NCBI GenBank assembly: GCA_964471535.1
Contig: CAYYHA010000061.1
Location: forward strand, 1-18,700
Direction: 5' to 3'
DNA: 18,700 nucleotides
DNA from: CAYYHA01 sp964471535
GTDB taxonomy: Bacteria; Myxococcota; Myxococcia; SLRQ01
Below the pieces are notes generated by a model. It was given only the letters and a program-made list of their open reading frames with translations. It made no database searches and was not told where the DNA came from. How positions within the stretch are numbered: the first letter of the stretch is position 1; every line of letters begins with the position of its first letter. The position numbers and the translations under genes are program-made. Below are positions 1 through 5,970 of the stretch, piece after piece.

Positions 1-75
1 CAAGAGCAGCAGCCCCGCAACGAGCAAGGCGCCCGTGCCACTTGCTTCCCCGGGTCTCGGTTCATGACGCCGCAT
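1..75 (-). CDS. N-terminus of an exported or membrane protein, cut by the left edge
   Basis: The minus-strand frame from an ATG at 75 stays open to base 1 (25 codons). It encodes a short charged start (MRRHEPRPGEASG) followed by a strongly hydrophobic run (ALLVAGLLLL), which looks like a signal peptide or first membrane helix. A very purine-rich GGGGAGGGAGGG stretch lies about 8 bases upstream of the ATG and would be a strong ribosome binding site. The rest of the gene is outside the window, so no function can be assigned. The other minus-strand frames here give no comparable signal-like sequence. Confidence 0.4.
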   Translation of the reverse strand, partial: MRRHEPRPGEASGTGALLVAGLLLL

Positions 76-338
76 CGCGTGGGCCCTCCCTCCCCCCGGC
101 TCCCGCCAGAGAACCGGGCCCCTCCACGCTACCATCTCTCGCCGCAACGCGTCGACGAAGCGCTTCGCCTCTTCTCGTTCGGCCGCCCCGATGGCGCCCG
201 CCCCACACGCCACCGGCCCCAAGCCCTCGCCTTGGCGCCCGTGGTCGGCAGCCCGCCCCGCTGGGTCTCGGGATCCGGGAACAGGTCGCACCGAATTGCT
301 CCNNNNNNNNNNCCTCCAGATGGGACGGGGCGGGCCGC
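76..338. other. Intergenic stretch with assembly gap
   Basis: No convincing gene. The stretch holds the upstream region of the left-edge gene, one copy of a short repeat (277-302) and ten unknown bases at 303-312. The repeat ends exactly at the gap, which suggests that repetitive DNA broke the assembly here. Confidence 0.5.
277..302 (+). repeat. Short dispersed repeat, copy 1, abutting the gap
   Basis: The sequence starting GGGAACAGGTCGCACC closely matches 1358-1383, with only a few substitutions and one base of length difference. The outer ends (GGGAA and TTGCTCC) are imperfectly complementary, as in the other copy. It stops at the unknown bases, so its full length cannot be seen. It resembles a REP-type intergenic repeat; no transposase is visible nearby. 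Confidence 0.55.
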
Positions 339-1166
339 TTATTGGGCGGGAGGGCGGGCGAGGTCACGGGCCAGCTGGGAGAGATGGATACGCACCCCGG
401 CAGTGGCGGAAAAGAAGTTGCCCCAGTTGAAGATGTCACGTCGGGGCACGTCGGCACCGCCACCGAGCAGACGCAGGCGGAAAAGGATGTCCACGCTGGA
501 TCCGATCGGAAGCCCCAGGGTCAGGGAGGCGTCGTAGATGGCGCCGCCGACCCCGAAGAGCCCGAGAGTGCTCAGGCCGTCTGCCTCCAGCTCCGCGAAG
601 AGCTCGGGCCTCGGCTGGTACCGGAGCCGCCCTTTGAGGGCGAACACCAAGCCAATGTCGTACTCTCCGACGTAGCTGCGACCTTCTGCGTCACGGATGG
701 CCACCGCAGCATTGCGCACCTGGAAGGAGGCGCCGAGTTCGAGGGTGAGGGCTTCGCCGTCTAGGAGGCGGTACAGGTAGCTGCCGCGGTACCCGTCGAA
801 GAGGTAATCGAAGTCGAGGACGGTACCGGGGGCGAAGGCGACGTTCTTGAAGCGGATCTCTTCTTCGGCGGTGAAGCGCGTAGTGAGCTGGAAGGGGGCA
901 TAGAGGAACACCACGCGGTGGGGCCCAATCGCCAGCTCGAGCACGTTCCGGTAGCTCAGCGCCAAGTTGCGCTGCTGGCCCGCAGTGTTGGCATCGATGA
1001 GGCTGCCATCGGCCCCGAAGCGGTTGTCGTTCTGCAGGATGTAGGTGGGTCCGGTCTCCACCTCGGCGCGCGCCTCGAGCGAGTGCGCCTGGGCGGCCAG
1101 GGTGGGTGTGAAGGTTGCTGCAGAGGTGGCGAGGAAAAGCAGAAGGCGGGGATGCATCGCAATCAT
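339..1166 (-). CDS. Outer-membrane beta-barrel-like protein, unknown function
   Basis: A 275-residue protein with an N-terminal signal peptide: a hydrophobic core at about residues 8-24 and a plausible signal peptidase I site after LAAQA near residue 27. The rest alternates short hydrophobic and polar stretches rich in Tyr, Phe, Leu and Gly, with turn-like GxDG and PxP segments, as expected for an outer-membrane barrel of about 12 strands. The last residues do not end in the usual C-terminal aromatic. I do not recognise a named family. The start is uncertain: ATG at 1166 or ATG at 1157 both lead directly into the signal peptide. The 1166 start overlaps by four bases the stop of a four-codon mini-ORF (MVYP) which itself has a good GGAGGG ribosome site, so translational coupling is possible. 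Confidence 0.8.
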   Translation of the reverse strand: MIAMHPRLLLFLATSAATFTPTLAAQAHSLEARAEVETGPTYILQNDNRFGADGSLIDANTAGQQRNLALSYRNVLELAIGPHRVVFLYAPFQLTTRFTAEEEIRFKNVAFAPGTVLDFDYLFDGYRGSYLYRLLDGEALTLELGASFQVRNAAVAIRDAEGRSYVGEYDIGLVFALKGRLRYQPRPELFAELEADGLSTLGLFGVGGAIYDASLTLGLPIGSSVDILFRLRLLGGGADVPRRDIFNWGNFFSATAGVRIHLSQLARDLARPPAQ

Positions 1167-1269
1167 GGATAAACCATCGCCCGGACCCTCCGGATGTCAA
1201 CCTCTGGCAAAGGGGGGCGGACGGAAGCGCGCCGGTGCCCGGCCCTGGCGCCGGGGAGCCTCGAGGCTC

Positions 1270-1344
1270 GGGACGCTCCGGCACGAGCAGGGCGAGGCCG
1301 AAGAAGTTCACCGTGAAGTGCGCCAGGATGGGGGCGAGCAGGCC
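1270..1344 (-). pseudogene. C-terminal remnant of a CPBP intramembrane metalloprotease
   Basis: On the minus strand 1344 downward encodes GLLAPILAHFTVNFFGLALL. This matches the last conserved motif of the CPBP (Abi/CAAX-type) intramembrane protease family, in which a His and an Asn in a pattern like aPilaHfxxN are part of the metal site. Upstream of the glycine the frame runs straight into the tandem 13-base repeat, and no other family motif (EExxxR) is visible. Downstream the frame stays open without a natural C-terminus and runs into the barrel-protein gene. The sequence is therefore a broken 3' fragment, probably interrupted by the repeat element. The match rests on one short motif. Confidence 0.45.
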
Positions 1345-1383
1345 GGGAATAGGTCGCGGGAATAGGTCGCACCCGATTGTTCC
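1345..1383 (+). repeat. Short dispersed repeat, copy 2, with 13-bp tandem start
   Basis: GGGAATAGGTCGC occurs twice in tandem (1345-1357 and 1358-1370) and is followed by ACCCGATTGTTCCC. The unit 1358-1383 matches 277-302 in the same orientation. Its ends (GGGAA and TTCCC) can pair into a small hairpin. It directly adjoins the CPBP remnant, so it may mark the breakpoint of an insertion or rearrangement. Confidence 0.6.
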
Positions 1384-1540
1384 CTGCCCCCGGCCCGGGA
1401 GAGGGCTGGGACGGCGGACGGGGTCGCCACGTCGTGGCCCCGCAGGAGCCCCGAGGGATCACTTGGGAGCATCGGGAAGGCCGCCCCGTGGCGCGACAGG
1501 GCGCGCGTGGGCCGGGTCCCGTCACGCCGCCAAGGGCCCC

Positions 1541-1560
1541 GCCTGAGAGCGCTCTCAGGC
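1541..1560. promoter_or_regulatory. Perfect 20-bp palindrome, LacI-family-operator type
   Basis: GCCTGAGAGCGCTCTCAGGC is identical to its reverse complement. The inner 14 bases, TGAGAGCGCTCTCA (1544-1557), have the central CG and flanking arrangement of LacI-family operators; the sugar regulator CebR of Streptomyces, for example, binds TGGGAGCGCTCCCA. No LacI-type gene is in the window. It could instead fold as an RNA hairpin (8-bp stem, GCGC loop), but no T-run follows on either strand. Confidence 0.45.
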
Positions 1561-1681
1561 CGCTGCTAACTGCGCCCGCGTGGAGTGACGCGAGTGGTAC
1601 CCCCATTCTGGACTCACGCCGGGCGCCGGTTCCGCAAGCCCCGGTTCTCCCTTCGCTTTCGGGCTGAGACCACGTTGAAGG

Positions 1682-1957
1682 TCAGGCGCTCGGGGGGCTG
1701 AGAGTAGTTGGTCTGGGCGGTATTTTGGGGAGCCATGCGTGGCTCAGCCCAGGCAGGACCTCCTTCGCCACCGTCCGCGCATCGGTGTCCGGTGGGCTGT
1801 CGGAGAGCGCCTTCCGAACGGCGCGGCGAACCAGCGAGACCTCCACCCGCGAGAGTTCGATGGGGCGGTAGGCCTCGACCTCGACGCGGCCGGAGATCTG
1901 GCCGCCAACATGGATCGCCTCGCCTTCCGCCAGGTAAATGCCGACGAACGCATCCAT
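1682..1957 (-). CDS. Small arrestin-like protein, possibly truncated
   Basis: A 91-residue ORF. Residues 1-45 contain a beta-rich segment with the pattern GEAIHVGGQISGRVEVEA followed by IELSRVEVSLVRR. This resembles the first strands of bacterial arrestin-like (Spo0M-type) domains, where a GExVxGxVxL strand precedes a strand that binds ligand or partner. The family is normally 200 residues or more, so this would cover only the first third. The last 30 residues are Pro/Ser-rich and look less like a folded domain, consistent with a frameshift or truncation. The start at 1957 has only a weak AAGTGAAG-like ribosome site. The assignment is an inference from pattern alone. Confidence 0.4.
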   Translation of the reverse strand: MDAFVGIYLAEGEAIHVGGQISGRVEVEAYRPIELSRVEVSLVRRAVRKALSDSPPDTDARTVAKEVLPGLSHAWLPKIPPRPTTLSPPSA

Positions 1958-2081
1958 TGTCCGACTTCACTTGGGGCGGCCCCTCCCCCGAGGCCGTGCG
2001 CTGGTGTCCCGGCGCCAGGCTCCCCACCCTTCAAGGTATCGCAAGTCGGTGGATCTGACGACAGGCGCGCGCTGGGATACC

Positions 2082-2119
2082 GGACCCATGCAAGGGGCGT
2101 CGGTCCCCTGGGTGGGTCC
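2082..2119 (-). terminator. Hairpin just after the redoxin gene, likely terminator
   Basis: Outer arms GGACCCA (2082-2088) and TGGGTCC (2113-2119) are perfectly complementary. Inside them AGGGG (2093-2097) pairs with CCCCT (2105-2109). The structure begins three bases after the stop codon of the redoxin gene. No T-run follows, so it may stop transcription inefficiently or protect the 3' end of the mRNA. Confidence 0.5.
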
Positions 2120-2122
2120 GGC

Positions 2123-2674
2123 TCAGGCGATGTCGCAGCGCTCTTCGCAGCGCCCGGTTTCTCGATCCGGGTGAGGCGCGGTCGGAGGAAGCGATGTCCC
2201 CAGCTCCGCCACGAGTGTGCCGATGGCGGCGCCGAGGGCGAGATCGTCGGGCGTCCCGAAGTGCTGGGCCCGAATTCTACCGTCGGCGTCGATGAGGACC
2301 ACGGAGGGGGTGCCGCGCAGACCGTAGGCGCGCATGGTCCGCGGGATCGGGTCGCCCGCGTCGGCCGGGGCATCGACGCCCACCGGAAACTGCACCCGGT
2401 ACTCGGAAAGAAAGGCCGCGAGCGCGTCGGGACCCATCACGTCGTGGTGTTCGAAGACGGTATGGAGGCCCACCACCTGGACCGGAGCATCGGCGAAGAT
2501 CTCAGCGATGCGTTGCGCCTGGGGAATGCCGCGTGCGACGCATCCGGGGCACAGCATCTGGAAGGTGTGGAGGACGACGACCCGCCCCCGGAGGTGGGCG
2601 AGGGAGAGCGGTTCATCGGTGTTGAACCAGCGCGTGGTCTGCCATTCGGGGGCGGGCCGTGGTGTCTGCAGCAT
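2123..2674 (-). CDS. Thioredoxin-fold peroxiredoxin/TlpA-like protein with CPGC motif
   Basis: A 183-residue protein of the AhpC/TSA-redoxin (thioredoxin) superfamily. A beta strand (VVVLHTFQML) leads into the active-site motif C42-P-G-C45. The cis-proline motif GTPS (Pro123) and the following strand VVLIDADGRI complete the fold. No signal peptide is present, so it is probably cytoplasmic. Two further cysteines, 176 and 180, sit in a C-terminal tail. The ATG at 2674 shares one base with the TGA of the protoglobin gene (TGATG), so the two are translated as a coupled pair. The open frame extends upstream to 2977, but that part lies inside the protoglobin gene in another frame. Likely role: reduction of a thiol or peroxide partner; the substrate is unknown. 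Confidence 0.85.
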   Translation of the reverse strand: MLQTPRPAPEWQTTRWFNTDEPLSLAHLRGRVVVLHTFQMLCPGCVARGIPQAQRIAEIFADAPVQVVGLHTVFEHHDVMGPDALAAFLSEYRVQFPVGVDAPADAGDPIPRTMRAYGLRGTPSVVLIDADGRIRAQHFGTPDDLALGAAIGTLVAELGTSLPPTAPHPDRETGRCEERCDIA

Positions 2675-3261
2675 CAGAAGTCGCCTTCCTTCGCGTATGG
2701 CCAGGTCCAGAGGGCGACCTGAAGCGTGACCGCTTTCAGCCACGCGGCGTGCATCTTTTCGATGTCTTCCGCAGGCTTGCCGCTCTGCTCCAGGACAGGT
2801 TTCACCGTGAGGGTGATGGGGGCGATGAGCGCCACGAGATGCCGGAGCGGAACATTGTCCTCGGCCTCGACGTGGTCGGTCTTGTTCTTTCCGCTGCGGT
2901 GGTGACGCCGGCCGATCTCGAACTGGTAGTCGAGCCACTTCTGGTCGTAGTTCGCAGCGCAGGTGTCCTTCACCCACTGGCCGAAACGCTTTCGAACAGC
3001 GGCGAGATAGCCCTCGTCGGGCTGGCCGTCACTCTTCCGCGCGAAGGATTTGACGAGGTGTGGGTTCGACCCCACGAAGCCGTACCAGACGTCGAGGAGC
3101 GCCTCCACTTTGGGTCCGAGGATCTCGCCCGCCATGCGGAGCGCGGCGAGGTCCTCCTCGCCGAGGAGGACGGATTTCTTGAGTTCCTCGAACTCCGCCC
3201 ACGAGATGGGCGCCTTTGGAACGCCCGGCTGTCCCAGCGTGTACCCAGGAATCGATGTCAT
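2674..3261 (-). CDS. Protoglobin (heme-based gas sensor/binder)
   Basis: A 195-residue single-domain globin of the protoglobin family (Pfam Protoglobin). It matches the length of the Methanosarcina acetivorans protein. The hallmark segment DYQFEIGRRHH...KNKTD is present, and His120 is the expected proximal heme ligand. Trp59 and Tyr60 fall where the distal-pocket B9/B10 pair lies, and Phe93 corresponds to the E11 residue. Archaeal protoglobins bind O2, CO and NO; here no output domain is fused, so signalling must use a partner. The start at 3261 is chosen because AGGGGG lies about 9 bases upstream and the family N-terminus aligns; the open frame to 3420 has no such support. Its stop overlaps the redoxin start by one base. 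Confidence 0.93.
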   Translation of the reverse strand: MTSIPGYTLGQPGVPKAPISWAEFEELKKSVLLGEEDLAALRMAGEILGPKVEALLDVWYGFVGSNPHLVKSFARKSDGQPDEGYLAAVRKRFGQWVKDTCAANYDQKWLDYQFEIGRRHHRSGKNKTDHVEAEDNVPLRHLVALIAPITLTVKPVLEQSGKPAEDIEKMHAAWLKAVTLQVALWTWPYAKEGDF

Positions 3262-3286
3262 GGCAAAAACCCCCTGTCGTGCAGTG

Positions 3287-3346
3287 TTGCTCGACCATGG
3301 CTCCCACGTTCCGCCAAGGAGGAGCCCAGCCTGCGCGGTCGAGCAA
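3287..3346. promoter_or_regulatory. Nested inverted repeats between the MarR and protoglobin genes
   Basis: TTGCTCGACC (3287-3296) and GGTCGAGCAA (3337-3346) are perfect reverse complements, and inside them GGCTCC (3299-3304) pairs with GGAGCC (3321-3326). This could be a terminator or attenuator after the MarR gene or a structured leader of the protoglobin mRNA. It lies 26 bases upstream of the protoglobin start. Confidence 0.45.
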
Positions 3347-3397
3347 GACGCCGGCCGGCCCGCTCCTATGGCACATCTCGAGTCATCGTGTTCGGCC

Positions 3398-4075
3398 CTA
3401 GGGAGGCGAGCCCGCCTCAAACCAACGATCGAGTCGATCCAGCGCCTCCGATGGTGAAACCTGCTGCTCGTGATCCGGGCAATCGAGACGGACCGAATCG
3501 AGACCGAGGGGCAGATCCACCAAGGCGCAGTGATGGGGACGCTCGGCGTCCTCGTGAACGTGAGGCCGAAAGTACGTACAGGTGACGCACATCCGCGCCT
3601 CTTGGATGACCCCCTTGGCCAGGAACGAGAGGATCATGCGCATCATGACTCGGAGCAGGAGCGCCTTCTCCTCGGGTGAGAGATCCTCGATGCCTTGCTG
3701 GAAGATCTCCGGCCACGATGCGAGGCTCTCTCCGAGTTGCTTCCCGCGAACCGTGGGCTTTACGCGGACTCGGCGGCGGTCGCTGGGGACGGGCTCGCGG
3801 CGAAGCAGGCCGCGCCGCTCGAGCGCGGCGACGGAATCGCTCACGGTGGCCGGTGTGAGCGAGAGGCGCGAGGCGAGTTGTCCCATCTCCATCGCGCCGT
3901 CCCTCGCCAGCACCGTCAGCACCTGCGCCTGAACGGCGGAGAGCCCCTCGCCAGTCGCTTGCCTGCGGAAGTCGTGGCGAGCGGCCAGGGAGAGCTTGGC
4001 CAATGCACCTTGGAGGCGCTCGTCCAGCGTGCCGGATGCCTCGTCGAAGTCTTTTCTGGAGGGTGGGCGACCCAT
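3398..4075 (-). CDS. MarR-family regulator with C-terminal four-cysteine domain
   Basis: A 225-residue protein. Residues about 18-150 form a MarR winged-helix domain: the recognition segment is MGQLASRLSLTPATVSDSVAALERRGLL (about 64-91), followed by the wing with RREPVPSDRRRVRV (92-105). Typical MarR proteins end near residue 150. This one continues with a Cys/His-rich tail, Cys163-x2-Cys166, Cys183 (in HHCALVD) and Cys199 (in DCPDH), plus several His. That pattern could bind a metal or iron-sulfur cluster or act as a thiol switch. The gene has its own strong promoter overlapped by a palindrome, so autorepression is likely. It lies directly upstream of the protoglobin and redoxin genes on the same strand. 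Confidence 0.9.
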   Translation of the reverse strand: MGRPPSRKDFDEASGTLDERLQGALAKLSLAARHDFRRQATGEGLSAVQAQVLTVLARDGAMEMGQLASRLSLTPATVSDSVAALERRGLLRREPVPSDRRRVRVKPTVRGKQLGESLASWPEIFQQGIEDLSPEEKALLLRVMMRMILSFLAKGVIQEARMCVTCTYFRPHVHEDAERPHHCALVDLPLGLDSVRLDCPDHEQQVSPSEALDRLDRWFEAGSPP

Positions 4076-4102
4076 CGGCGGATCCGTTTTCGGAAGGTCA
4101 TA

Positions 4103-4121
4103 TATTTAGGACTCCGAAATA
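4103..4121. promoter_or_regulatory. 19-bp palindromic operator of the MarR gene
   Basis: TATTTAGGACTCCGAAATA is a palindrome with one mismatched pair (A4108/G4116) around a central C at 4112. It overlaps the -10 box (4119-4124) and the predicted transcription start of the MarR promoter, the classic location for a MarR-family autoregulatory site. Its AT-rich arms stand out in GC-rich DNA. Confidence 0.7.
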
Positions 4122-4146
4122 ATAGAGGCCCAGCAGTCCTTGTCAA
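4119..4146 (-). promoter_or_regulatory. Sigma-70-type promoter for the MarR gene
   Basis: On the minus strand a perfect -35 box TTGACA (4146-4141) is separated by 16 bases from TATTAT (4124-4119), one base from the -10 consensus. Transcription would start near 4112, giving a leader of about 37 bases before the ATG at 4075. Confidence 0.7.
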
Positions 4147-4868
4147 GTGGGATCGGCTGCACCGGATCCACCTATCCCCCGCGGCGTGCGACCAGCGCAG
4201 CGGGTGCAGGCCTGCCTCACGGCGAACCCGCTGGATGGACATGGCTCCACGGGCCCCGCGCGGACTCGTCGGTGGTCGTCTCTCCTGGCGAACCGGTGCC
4301 TCGTCCAGGTACGATGGCTACGGATGTCGCGTGGGCCCACGGCCGAAGCAGCCGAAGGCAAGGCTACTGCTCAGTAAGAAGAGCCCTCGTGTCGCAAGTG
4401 GTCGCGCGCGTGGAGGGCGGCACTGGCGGGTGTCTCCGTGGTGCCGGGGTCCTGGCTTGGGAGCTGCTGCGCCCCTCACCGTGGCGCAGTGGCATCAGGG
4501 TAGAAGAGTACTCTGGCGCGTTCGACGACTCGAAGCGGAGGCTTTGCGCCCGAGGACATCTCGACCTGGGGACGTTCGGCGAAGTGCGGTACTGGATGGG
4601 CTCAGAGCCAACCGACAACGACGTTGGCGAGTGCGGGGATCAAATGGGTGCGCCGCGAAGAGCGGCAACGCGTACCAAAGCGCTCATCGAGTTCAGGACT
4701 TCGGCTCTCCGAAGAACCCTGGGATGGACGACGGTCGTTGTCTCGTCATAGGCTCTCAAAATCGGATGCTGGCGGATTGGATCTGTGCCGGCGTCGAGCC
4801 GTGAAAGTAGGGCTCCCCTGGGAGAGATAAAGAGCGCGGTGCGCCAACGGTTGGGAAAGGGTGCCCGG
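4147..4868. other. Long region without a convincing gene
   Basis: About 720 bases between the MarR promoter and the DUF3052-like gene. Several frames are open in part, but none shows recognisable motifs or protein-like composition, and they end or begin without ribosome binding sites. Small structures are present: a 6-bp hairpin with CTCT loop (4699-4714) and a 10-bp palindrome AGAGTACTCT in the 4500-4515 area. The region is probably decayed or regulatory DNA. Confidence 0.4.
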
Positions 4869-5213
4869 ATGTCGCTGGCGAAGAAGCTTCAGCTCAAGGA
4901 CGGGCAGAGGGTGCGCATCATGGGGGCCCCAAAGGGGCTCTCTCTCGACCTTCCGACGACGCGGTCGCGGTCGGCAGAGGCGGTGTTGGTCTTTGTCGTA
5001 AGCGCCGCCGAGCTCGAGAGGCGTGTGGCGCCGCTCCTCGAAGCGGCAGAGGCGGATCGTCTGGCCTGGCTGGCCTATCCGAAGGCTGGACAGTTGGGGA
5101 CGGATTTGAACCGCGACATCCTCTGGGACCGGATGCTGGCTATGGGCGTGCGGCCGGTCCGGCAGGTGGCGGTCGACGACGTCTGGAGTGCGCTTCGCTT
5201 TCGCCCCGCGTGA
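4869..5213 (+). CDS. DUF3052-like protein
   Basis: A 114-residue soluble protein. It begins MSLAKKLQLKDGQRVRIMGAP, which resembles the small beta fold at the start of DUF3052 proteins. It ends with a segment containing YPKAGQLGTDLNRD, then GVRPVRQVAVDDVWSALRF. The closing DDxWSALRF is the most characteristic part of that family. The biochemical role of DUF3052 proteins is not established to my knowledge. The ATG at 4869 is preferred over upstream starts because the conserved N-terminus begins there and an AAAGGG sequence precedes it by about 7 bases. It stands alone and converges with the next gene, 27 bases away. Confidence 0.8.
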   Translation: MSLAKKLQLKDGQRVRIMGAPKGLSLDLPTTRSRSAEAVLVFVVSAAELERRVAPLLEAAEADRLAWLAYPKAGQLGTDLNRDILWDRMLAMGVRPVRQVAVDDVWSALRFRPA

Positions 5214-5240
5214 GAGAGACGCATTCGCCGCGGCCCGAGG

Positions 5241-5723
5241 CTACGACGCCCGGCCGCGGCGTCGGGTGTGGTCCGCCACCTGAGTGCGCCTTCTGAACCA
5301 GACCACGAAGACACTCGCGAGGAAGAGGAGCCCGAGTGCCGAGAAGGCCGCCGTGACGGGGTAGCGATACCAGGGCAGGTCGATGACGGCATCGCCCGGA
5401 TGCTCGGGATCGTACCGGACCGGCACGGGGTCTCCGATTTCGTCCAAGCGAAAGAGGTCGAACACGGCGCGCGGGCGCACGATGGTGAACCGCTTTTCCC
5501 CCACGGCGTATTCGATTCGGGGCGGCCTGCCGTCTACGAGGCCGCCGTGGCGCGCCCGCGTGAACTCCGCGATCCTGCCGACGGTCGTGCCACCGTAACG
5601 CCTCGCATCCCGGTGCTCCCACAGGGCCGTCGCTGGAAGGAGGACGAGCCAGAGTATCCCCAAGCGTTTGAAGCTCGCTGGAATGGGCTTAGTGCGGTCG
5701 GACCCGGTCTGGTACGCAGGCAT
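5241..5723 (-). CDS. DUF3592-type membrane protein
   Basis: A 160-residue protein with two membrane helices, at about residues 20-37 and 123-145. The loop between them carries the DUF3592 pattern: GTTVGRI near residue 45, IEYAVGEKRFT near 70, and GDPVPVRYDPEHPGDAVID near 97-115. The C-terminus is rich in Arg, which fits the positive-inside rule. The function of the family is unknown. The start at 5723 has a GAAAGG ribosome site about 9 bases upstream. The gene ends in TAG and is divergent from the glycoside hydrolase gene. Confidence 0.8.
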   Translation of the reverse strand: MPAYQTGSDRTKPIPASFKRLGILWLVLLPATALWEHRDARRYGGTTVGRIAEFTRARHGGLVDGRPPRIEYAVGEKRFTIVRPRAVFDLFRLDEIGDPVPVRYDPEHPGDAVIDLPWYRYPVTAAFSALGLLFLASVFVVWFRRRTQVADHTRRRGRAS

Positions 5724-5847
5724 CCGTCGTCGCCTTTCACACGAGGCACAAAGGGGGCGCGTTGCGACCCGCCGCTCACCTTAGCATCGCGAGCCCCGTC
5801 CGACGCCACGGGGAAGCCGCGCAGGCCGACCCACCCTGCGGCGCTTG

Positions 5848-5867
5848 GCCCGACGACGCAGTCGGGC
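5848..5867. repeat. Hairpin, perfect 7-bp stem
   Basis: GCCCGAC (5848-5854) and GTCGGGC (5861-5867) are exact reverse complements around the loop GACGCA. It is the first of three hairpins in this intergenic region. Confidence 0.5.
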
Positions 5868-5908
5868 GCCCCCCCAAGGCCGCAGTGCTCGCCACCACGC
5901 TTTGCCAC

Positions 5909-5927
5909 GCCGGCGGCACCACCGGCC
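5909..5927. repeat. Repeated hairpin core, copy 1
   Basis: GCCGGCGGCACCACCGGCC forms a 5-bp stem with loop CGGCACCA. The same 19 bases recur at 5978-5996 on the other side of the assembly gap, suggesting a tandem or dispersed hairpin repeat that the assembler could not resolve. Confidence 0.6.
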
Positions 5928-5970
5928 TTAAACTGGTCCACCTGGGCATCAAGGCCCTGANNNNNNNNNN

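Larger units (their letters stand above)
1167..1681. other. Gene-poor region with remnant and repeats
   Basis: No intact gene. The region contains the remnant of a CPBP protease C-terminus (about 1270-1344), the second copy of the short repeat (1345-1383) and a perfect 20-bp palindrome (1541-1560). The remainder, 1384-1540 and 1561-1681, shows nothing I can interpret. Confidence 0.5.

Noticed and set aside
2675..2977. N-terminal extension of the redoxin frame
   Set aside because: It overlaps the protoglobin gene out of frame, is Arg/Pro-rich, and the ATG at 2674 couples exactly to the protoglobin stop.
4475..4545. TGGCGCAGTGG and GTTCGAC resembling tRNA D- and T-loops
   Set aside because: The spacing and stems do not form a cloverleaf and no CCA end or matching acceptor arms exist.
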